A DNA stretch of 64,000 nt from Calliphora vicina (Eukaryota > Arthropoda > Insecta > Diptera > Calliphoridae), in contig NC_088781.1 of assembly GCF_958450345.1 (NCBI RefSeq), forward strand, positions 21,481,857 to 21,545,856, given 5' to 3'. The translations under genes were made by a program, and so were the position numbers. A model generated the notes under the pieces. The model made no database searches. It worked only from the letters and a program-made list of their open reading frames with translations, and was not told where the DNA came from. Numbering within the stretch: the first letter of the stretch is position 1; each line of letters begins with the position of its first letter. Positions 56,721 through 64,000 of the stretch are shown piece after piece.

Positions 56721-59700
56721 ATTTTAAACATCTAGTTGAAAGTATTTAACTGTGTTACCCCAAACTATTTACTTAGGAGAGAATAGGTTTTTTCAATTTG
56801 GTAAATATTTTTTTATTTCGAATTTATTCATAATTAAGTGAATTCGCCCATTTTGTTGAATGATTTTTTTAAAACAAAAAAAAATTGCTATTTTCATGTA
56901 AAAAATATATTTTTTGCTTCAACTTGTTATTATAACTCCGAATATATAAACGGACTATAGGCTATATAAATCTCAACTTTAATTATATCGGGCTAACCGT
57001 TTTTGAGTTATCATTAATTAAGTGGAGAAACGTCTAAAAAAATTCACAATTTTACTTAAAAATGTTTAAAAAAACCTCTCCATGTAACTGAAACATTTTA
57101 CCATTTTTGAACATCAAATCTATATAGTGGTTATTCAAGCCTTTTTTGCTGTTGACCTGTGTAATTGGCAATGTAAGGAATGTATGTAACACCAGAAGAG
57201 AAACCAACAAAAATTGTGTGTTACACCACTTTGGCGCTGGTGGCCTCATTTAACTTGCAATATTTGTTTATTTATTTCTTTGTATTTTTTTAGGTAAACA
57301 TTTGTAACTGAATTTTGAACCAGTTCTCGTAGCCCGAATAGGCTGAAATTTCGTGATTAGACCTTTTGAGAATGCAATATTATTATTATTGTTGAAGATT
57401 CAAAATCAAATTCGAAGTTATGTTCGAAACATTTTGAAAGCTGTATTCAAATATTTACAATTTCAAACATTTTACAATTTCGAAAATTTTGAAAAAAATT
57501 AAAAATGTTCAAGAATTTTAGCCAATCTTCAATGTAGTTTCAGAATATAAACTATTAAAGATGTGTTCAAGGTGCTCTAAAAATAAGAAAATAATAATTT
57601 AATTAAAACAAACTACTTTCTATCAAACTGATACAAAAAAGCATGTCACGACAAGCCCAGCATCAGGTAAATATTACGACAAGGTTTTGATCATATAAAT
57701 TCTATAATGTAATAAACAAATGTTTGATTTAATAAAATGTTTATTTTCATCTTTTTAGAGCATTTAAATTTGAAAAAAGTTTTCTTTTTTTGTTTTTAAT
57801 TTTTTCAACATTTAATTTTGTTGCAAATACTGCTCTATTTACCCAGAACTGGAAACTTTAAATGAAATTTTCGGATAACAATATTAGACCCTAGGACCAT
57901 AGAAAAAAACATAAAGTCCGCCATAATACAGTATATGTACTTCTATGTGTCTTCCACCAATTTTTCAATGCACCCCCATCTTTTTGGTACTGGTCTCTGC
58001 CCACGACATACAAATCTGTTAAAGAACTAAAAATAATTAAAGCTATAGATTAATTATTTGTATTTAAATATAATTAATGAAACACCCTATACAAAATAAA
58101 ATACAAAAAAAAATCAGAAAAATAAAAATGTCATGTCACTGAAAAACTGTCATTTGATTTTTTTTTTTAAAAAAAGAAGAACTTTTACCATAACAAAACA
58201 CCGACAGACTCTCATTAAACCGAAAGGCTGGTTGATGGTGGCAGTCTTCCTTTATGTTTTAAATATCGTATAAATTAAAATTCATCGGAATTGAAATGAA
58301 ATCTGTACATTGTTGTCATTCACACATTACGAAAATAAAACAAAAATATTTAAAAAACTATTTTTAGATTGATAGAAATTAAATAGTCACACAACAATAC
58401 AATAAAAAAACAAAAAAAAAAATGAAATTGGCAATCAATTGATGAGGTATAAACGATCTGATTAAATGGCAGCAGGCAACATTTACAAATAAATAATGCA
58501 ACGTTTAACACAAGTGCAAATTGAAGAAAATTTATCAAATTTTATCTGCTAAATACATTTATTTTTCGTGTTAATTGTTAAACGTTTAAAAATTGTACAA
58601 AAAAAAAAAATTTATAAAAAAATAACAAAAAATTTATAAATAAATAATAAAACTTTTTAATAACAATAATACAAAAAAAAAATAACAGAAAATCAAATAA
58701 AATAATGTAAATTTATTTGTTGAAATTTTTTCCATTTCGTTTTATTTTTTGATTAAAAATTTAAACAAAAATTAAATGTTTTATTTTTCATGTGTGTTTT
58801 TTACGTGTTGAATAATTTATTATGCAAAACAATGCCAAATAATAATAATATTGTATATAAAATAAGCAACAAAATACCTCAATGGAAGAGATACCATAAA
58901 TATGATTAATTTGTTGGGCAACAAAAGAAACAAAATTAAAACTAGTTTTTATTAATAATTTATGTTTTTACAAAAAAAAAAAATAAAATAAATAAATAAT
59001 AATGTGTATATTTTTGTGTAAATGTGTGGCTAAAATTATAAAAAGAAAAAAAATTTTTAAATAAATAATTTTTTTATAAAAAATTTATAGGGAAATTATA
59101 TTTAAAAGTACTATTTGAAAAATATATAACTGTTAATTTTGTATTATTTTTATTTTATTTATTTACTTTACACTCAACTTAAATGTCTCTTTTCATTATT
59201 ATTTTCCATGTGTGGGTTTAAGTGTTTTTCCAATGCTCATAAATATTATTTTAAATTAATTTTATATTTTTTGTTTATACTCCTATGTCATTTAAATTTA
59301 CTTCTGTAAAATTTTGTGTCAAAATATTCTGCAGCTTTACAATTGCTTATGCAACAATTTTGCTTATACATACAACAGTCTAGCTACCTTTGAGTCCACT
59401 GGTATCCTCTAAAGTATAGTACGAATTTACTATGATCTAGAATACAAGTTACCTATAATAGATGTTAGTAATGCCACTTTTGAATAACCTTTAGCCAACA
59501 ATATCAATAGTTAAATATTTACTATCAGCTTTATTAAGGATTAAAAATACGCAGGAGTTCTTTCCCCTTTTCCCATTATTTTCCTATTGAAATTCAATGT
59601 TGAAAAAGGGAAAACGGAAAATCTCCCACGGATTTTTTATTCGTAATTGAGCTGAATAAGTGAATGGTTTATCGGCTTAGTCCAATAACTTAAGTGTAGA

Positions 59701-59884
59701 GGTTTCAATTTTCGTTTTTCGACATTACTGACCAACACAATGCTCCTAAATTGCTCAACAAATACATCTTGCCAACTCGCCGACAACTTGTAAAAATCAT
59801 ATGTGGGCAAGACTCAGCTCTAACATTTAGGGAAGGTCAATTAAATATTTAAATTATTTTTGTAGTAGTAATTCATAGTAGAAG
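56721..59884. other. Intron 4, no supported feature
   Basis: AT-rich intron; 58550-59110 is extremely AT-rich with long A and T runs. ORFs at 57052-57249 and 58350-58538 have no domain. No RRM2-like coding was found. Confidence 0.45.
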
Positions 59885-60779
59885 AACTACCCAGCATTTA
59901 AACCAATAGTAAATGTATCCCTTATTGACAGTAAATGTCACTAATGCTGACTTCATCTCTATGTAGTGCAGATAGAAGTCAATTGGTTACTTTATACATC
60001 CCAGGTAATCTAGCATGAAGTCAATTGCCTCGTAAGTGTCTCTAAGTAATCTAGAGTGTAGCCACTTTAAACGGTTATTTTATGCTGCAGTTTATAAAGT
60101 AGTTATTTCAACCAACAGAAGTAGTCTAGTGGAGAATTGTCGGAGGAATTTTGTTTACAAGCAATCGGTTATTGGATTGTTTGTGAGATGATTTTTTAAC
60201 AGACTATTTAAGGTCAATTTGCACCCGCATATATTAAAATGACTAGTTAAGTAGGTGATCAAGTAACCAGTTAGGTAGTTAGTAAGGTAACTGACTCTGT
60301 GCGTTAACTTAATGCAATGCCTTGACTACTTTGCACCAGCTATTAGACAGTCTCATTGAAATCGAAAATGACCCCCTACTTGGGACATGCACGTGTTAAA
60401 ATAACTAGTCACTAAGGACCATTATTAGAACTTGCCTTTATATTAAAACTTACCTTTAAGGCAGTGATGTTCATCCCATACAACAATTGTTTAAAAAATT
60501 TAAACACATTTGTTACGCTCTTTTAAAGAGCATAATAAATGTCTCATTTTTTCAGAAATTCAATAAGCATTGTAGTTGGTTGGTTTTTGGATGAAGCATA
60601 GCAAACACACGCGTTTCAATTACAATTGATCACAAAAAAACAAAGTTAAAAATAAACAAGTAAGAGTGCTATATTCGGCTATGCCGAATCTTATATACCC
60701 TTCACCTTTGTTGTGGATGCATTATTATTTTTTATAATTAGTATATATGTATGTACATTGCCCACTTTCAGCGTACAGC

Positions 60780-61245
60780 ATCCTAAATTTATCAAGAACA
60801 CAAAAAACAACAACAACGCCAAACGAAACAAAACACCAAAAGAAAAAACAAAATACGCAAGGCAATGAAACCAACACACATCCAAACATACGTTTAATTG
60901 TATAAAAAACAACAACAACGCCAAAAGAAACAAAATACGCAAAGCATGCACATTCAAACATACGATTTGTTGATTTTTTGTCAAAAAAACCAACACACAA
61001 CCAAACAAACGTTTAGTTGTATAAAAAACAACAACAACGCCAAAAAAAACAAAATACGCAAAGCATGCACATCCAAAAACATACGTTTTGTTGCTTTTTT
61101 GTCAAAAAAACCAACACACAACCAAACAAACGATTAGTTGTATAAAAAACAACAACAACGCCAAAAGAAACAAAAAACAAAAAAAAAACCAAATACACAA
61201 AGCTTGCACACCCAAGCATACGTTTTGTTGTTTTTTTGACAAAGC
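60780..61245 (+). repeat. 120-bp tandem repeat, about four copies
   Basis: 'Cgtttagttgtataaaaaacaacaacaacgcc' recurs at about 60891, 61011 and 61131, exactly 120 bp apart. A more diverged first unit starts near 60780. Each unit also carries 'aaaatacgcaaagcatgcac'. ORFs on both strands over it are by-products of the 3n period. Confidence 0.85.
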
Positions 61246-61429
61246 ATGCAATACATTGTGTTTTTTGATGAAATTTTCAGAGGTTGTCTCGGATTTTTGC
61301 TCATATCTCCGTTATTTATGGACGGATTTTGCTGATTTTAAATAGCAAAATTCTCGAAAGTATGTCTGACAGAATTGTTGAAGATTTGGATCCCGGAGAT
61401 ATCTGGGGCCTTCAGAAAATTGATTTCAA

Positions 61430-61630
<201 letters not shown>

Positions 61631-62130
61631 ATGGCTTAATCGACTCCACTATCTATAAGGATCCAGAATATATATACTTTATAGGGTCGGAAATGAAAAA
61701 TGTAGAAATTACAAACGGAATGACAAACTTATATATACCCTTCTCACGAAGCTGAAGGGTATAATAAAAAATTTGAGAGTATTTCGGCCGTATAATGTAC
61801 ATTCTTTCATTTCCTTATAATTTAAATTATATTCATTTAATAAATTGGTTTTATTTGACAAAAATCCTAAATCTAAACTTTCTTAATTTTGTTATTATTT
61901 GAAGTGTTTGACATTATGTTTGCTGGGTAGCTCTCTCACCAATACATCTTCATTTTTATTTTTGAACACCACTGCTTTAAGGGTACCTTTTTCTATTGCT
62001 TAAAGTTACCTTTAACTATAACGTCAAGTTATAGTAATGGCCCTAAATGATAGGAAAACGTCATTAGTTCGGTACAGTCTCCTAGAGCTGCTGGGTAGTT
62101 CCATGGACGGCAGGGTATATTAAATTGTTT

Positions 62131-62290
62131 ATATCGATGGCTTAATATTAAAAAGCCCTAACTCATGTTTTTTATGACGTGTTTTTTTGGGTAATTATGA
62201 TATATGATCGGTACATTTATCGAAATAAACGAATATCTGGTCTTACAAATAAACACGAGTTGGGGCCTTTTTATATTAAGCCATCGATAT
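62131..62290. mobile_element. 160-bp MITE with ATATCGATGGCTTAATAT ends
   Basis: ATATCGATGGCTTAATAT at 62131-62148 is inverted at the right end (to 62290). The similarity continues through 'aaaaagcccTaactc', giving arms of about 37 bp with a few differences. A diverged half-end with ATATCGATGGCTTAACAT is at 44007-44024. The flanks hold TA-like bases, but a target duplication is not certain. Confidence 0.65.
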
Positions 62291-63520
62291 GTATGTGTTG
62301 CTGTAAACTACCTAACTGTTGTTAGCTGCCATATTAAGAATAACATATTGTTTGTATAAATTTAATTTGCAAAAACTGGCAAAAGAAAAATTATGTTTCA
62401 CAAACAGCTTCCATTTTTAACAAATGTGTTGTTTACACTGTATCCTGTAAAAGGATTAAATTTTTTTTGCACACTACGAGTACATACTTGGGAGGATCCA
62501 TATCAAAACGGACAGAAAACTGATATTTTCGGATTTGACATCTTTGATTTTAATGAAATTAAGCACACATATTACGGTTACAAAGGGCTCCTCAAATCAA
62601 TGACTTTTTTTTATCGGAAACCCTTTAAACTTTAAAAATATCGCGATTTGAAAATTTAAAAATTTGTTAAAATTGTCTAAAACTATATACACATAATTGT
62701 CCATATCATTGAAACTACTCAAAATCCAACACAATTTTTTATTCCATTTTAAAGGCAAATATTTATATTGTCCTTAAAATGGTGTGAATAAAATTGTTTA
62801 CTTCCAAAATGTTAAAGGTCAATTTTCGGAGTACATATTTCAATGTAAAAAATATCAAAAATCACGGTGTTAGAAATTCAAAAAGATCATAGCATGATGA
62901 CACCTATACTCTCTACTATATTCGTGTAAAATAATTTCAGGAGTTATAAAGAAAAACGTTATTAAAAGTACGTTTTTTCATACAAATTAATATAAAATTT
63001 AAGCAAATAGAAAACAGAACACAGTTGAATCAATTTCAATTTATATGTTAAAACACAGGTGCTTAAATTTTTATATGAATTTGTATGAAAAAATGTACTA
63101 TTGCGAATATTGAAAATGAAACGAACTATTTCTTAAATATTTTAATTTACTTTAAAAAAAAAAATTTATAAAAAAAATTTTAAAATAGTATAAATCGGTT
63201 AAACTTTAGAAATACAGCATTGTATTCGGCTGGAGAAGGCCTTTCAAATGATGCCCGATATTAAATGTGTTGTTTTGGGAGAAAATATAAATGTTTTCAA
63301 AACATTTAATAAAAATGATTCAGCTCACGATCGTTTATCACTAGACCCAAAATATTTTGGGAGACATTCTCAAACGAATCAATGAGGTGGCTAACAAAAT
63401 CAATTTGTTCATCTCCATACGAAGTGAGACGCTCTAATGCTTAGTAATTCATAGTGAAACAAATAGCCTACACTGAATATGTGAGCAAATACCTTCCTGT
63501 TTTAAAATTTCAATAATATT
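62291..63520. other. Intron 4, no supported feature
   Basis: AT-rich intron. The 80-codon ORF at 62393-62635 shows no recognisable domain. Confidence 0.4.
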
Positions 63521-63609
63521 GTTACGTTTTAACCTTTTCAAAACGCTGGTTTATTTCCTTTAAATAAACCGGATACTTTTGATTGCAAATAAAAGCCGTT
63601 TAGTAGTTT

Positions 63610-64000
63610 GAAAATTGTAACAACTCTTTATTTCTTTAAAATGTACAACAACAACAGAATTAAATAGCCACTCAATGTTTTGTATACACGTTTATATATA
63701 CTCAGAATTACAGACACAATTTATAATGTACACGAATTTACTTGAAAAACACAACACACTTTAAGGCACTTAGATGATGTTTATTCGAAAAGCGTCTCTG
63801 ATAAACTCACTAACAACTGCAACCTCTGCCACTATTTATAACACTGCCATCTGCACTCTAGATTGCTCTTTAACTGTCAAAGTTCGAATATTCTAGATCA
63901 TACGCCATCTGTGGTGTACTTTCTACAATGTTCTTTAACTGAATATTCGAATACAGCGTTGCCAACTTACGATCAAATCCACTGAAAGCTTTTATTTAAT
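63610..64000 (-). mobile_element. LTR of a Gypsy-like retrotransposon, minus strand, cut by window end
   Basis: On the minus strand a promoter-like ATGGCAGTGTTATAAATAG (TATA complement at 63833-63840) is followed by GTGGCAGAGGTTGCAG and GTTAGTGAG. An AATAAA signal (63627-63632 complement) lies close to the likely end TTGTTACA near 63613. TATA plus polyadenylation signal about 200 bp apart is the arrangement of an LTR. A related fragment is at 43417-43770. The U3 start and the internal region are not resolved. Confidence 0.5.

Noticed and set aside
58550..59110. Matrix-attachment or origin-like AT-rich block
   Set aside because: Extreme AT content alone is not enough evidence in a genome this AT-rich.

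Overview
The window looks like nuclear DNA of a higher fly (Diptera, Brachycera). It is very AT-rich, has GT-AG introns of 8 to more than 25 kb, and is packed with insect-type transposon relics (mariner, hAT, piggyBac-like, non-LTR, LTR and SINE). A calyptrate fly such as a blowfly, flesh fly or house fly fits the dispersed repeats, but this is inference and no species can be named.

The only clear host gene lies on the + strand. It is the 5' part of a Bruno/CELF RNA-binding protein gene, best guess the arrest/bruno-1 orthologue. Four coding exons (4343-4425, 12485-12876, 26995-27077, 38452-38500) join with consistent phases into 202 complete codons plus one base: an N-terminal leader, an Asn-rich low-complexity segment and a complete first RRM. 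RRM2, the linker and RRM3 must lie beyond 64000. A TATA-like promoter near 3651 and a 5' UTR to 4342 are possible but unproven.

The introns carry most of the structure. Intron 1 holds a roughly 2.8-kb satellite of 31-bp palindromic monomers, a 130-bp near-perfect hairpin element and a mariner fragment. Intron 2 holds a three-level nest (mariner, non-LTR, hAT), more mariner and RNase H relics, a long-inverted-repeat element, and two 18-bp minisatellite arrays in opposite orientation that could pair as a ~1-kb stem in the pre-mRNA just upstream of exon 3. Intron 3 holds a degenerate AAGCTTTT-type repeat, a 1.1-kb element with perfect inverted ends, a non-LTR relic and two tRNA-derived SINE copies in opposite orientation. 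Intron 4 (to the window end) holds a tandem array of a ~670-bp repeat, a 1.6-kb element with CACTG ends and a 5-bp GC-rich duplication, nested foldback and hAT elements, an apparently intact 1.3-kb Tc1/mariner transposon with a 335-residue DD37E transposase, an old mariner, another hAT with a perfect 8-bp duplication, and an LTR at the end.

Only two coding units are convincing: the Bruno-type gene and the DD37E transposase. The long ORFs over the 18-bp and 31-bp arrays are by-products of repeat length and composition. Edges of most repeats are by-eye comparisons within the window and are approximate unless a target-site duplication is given.
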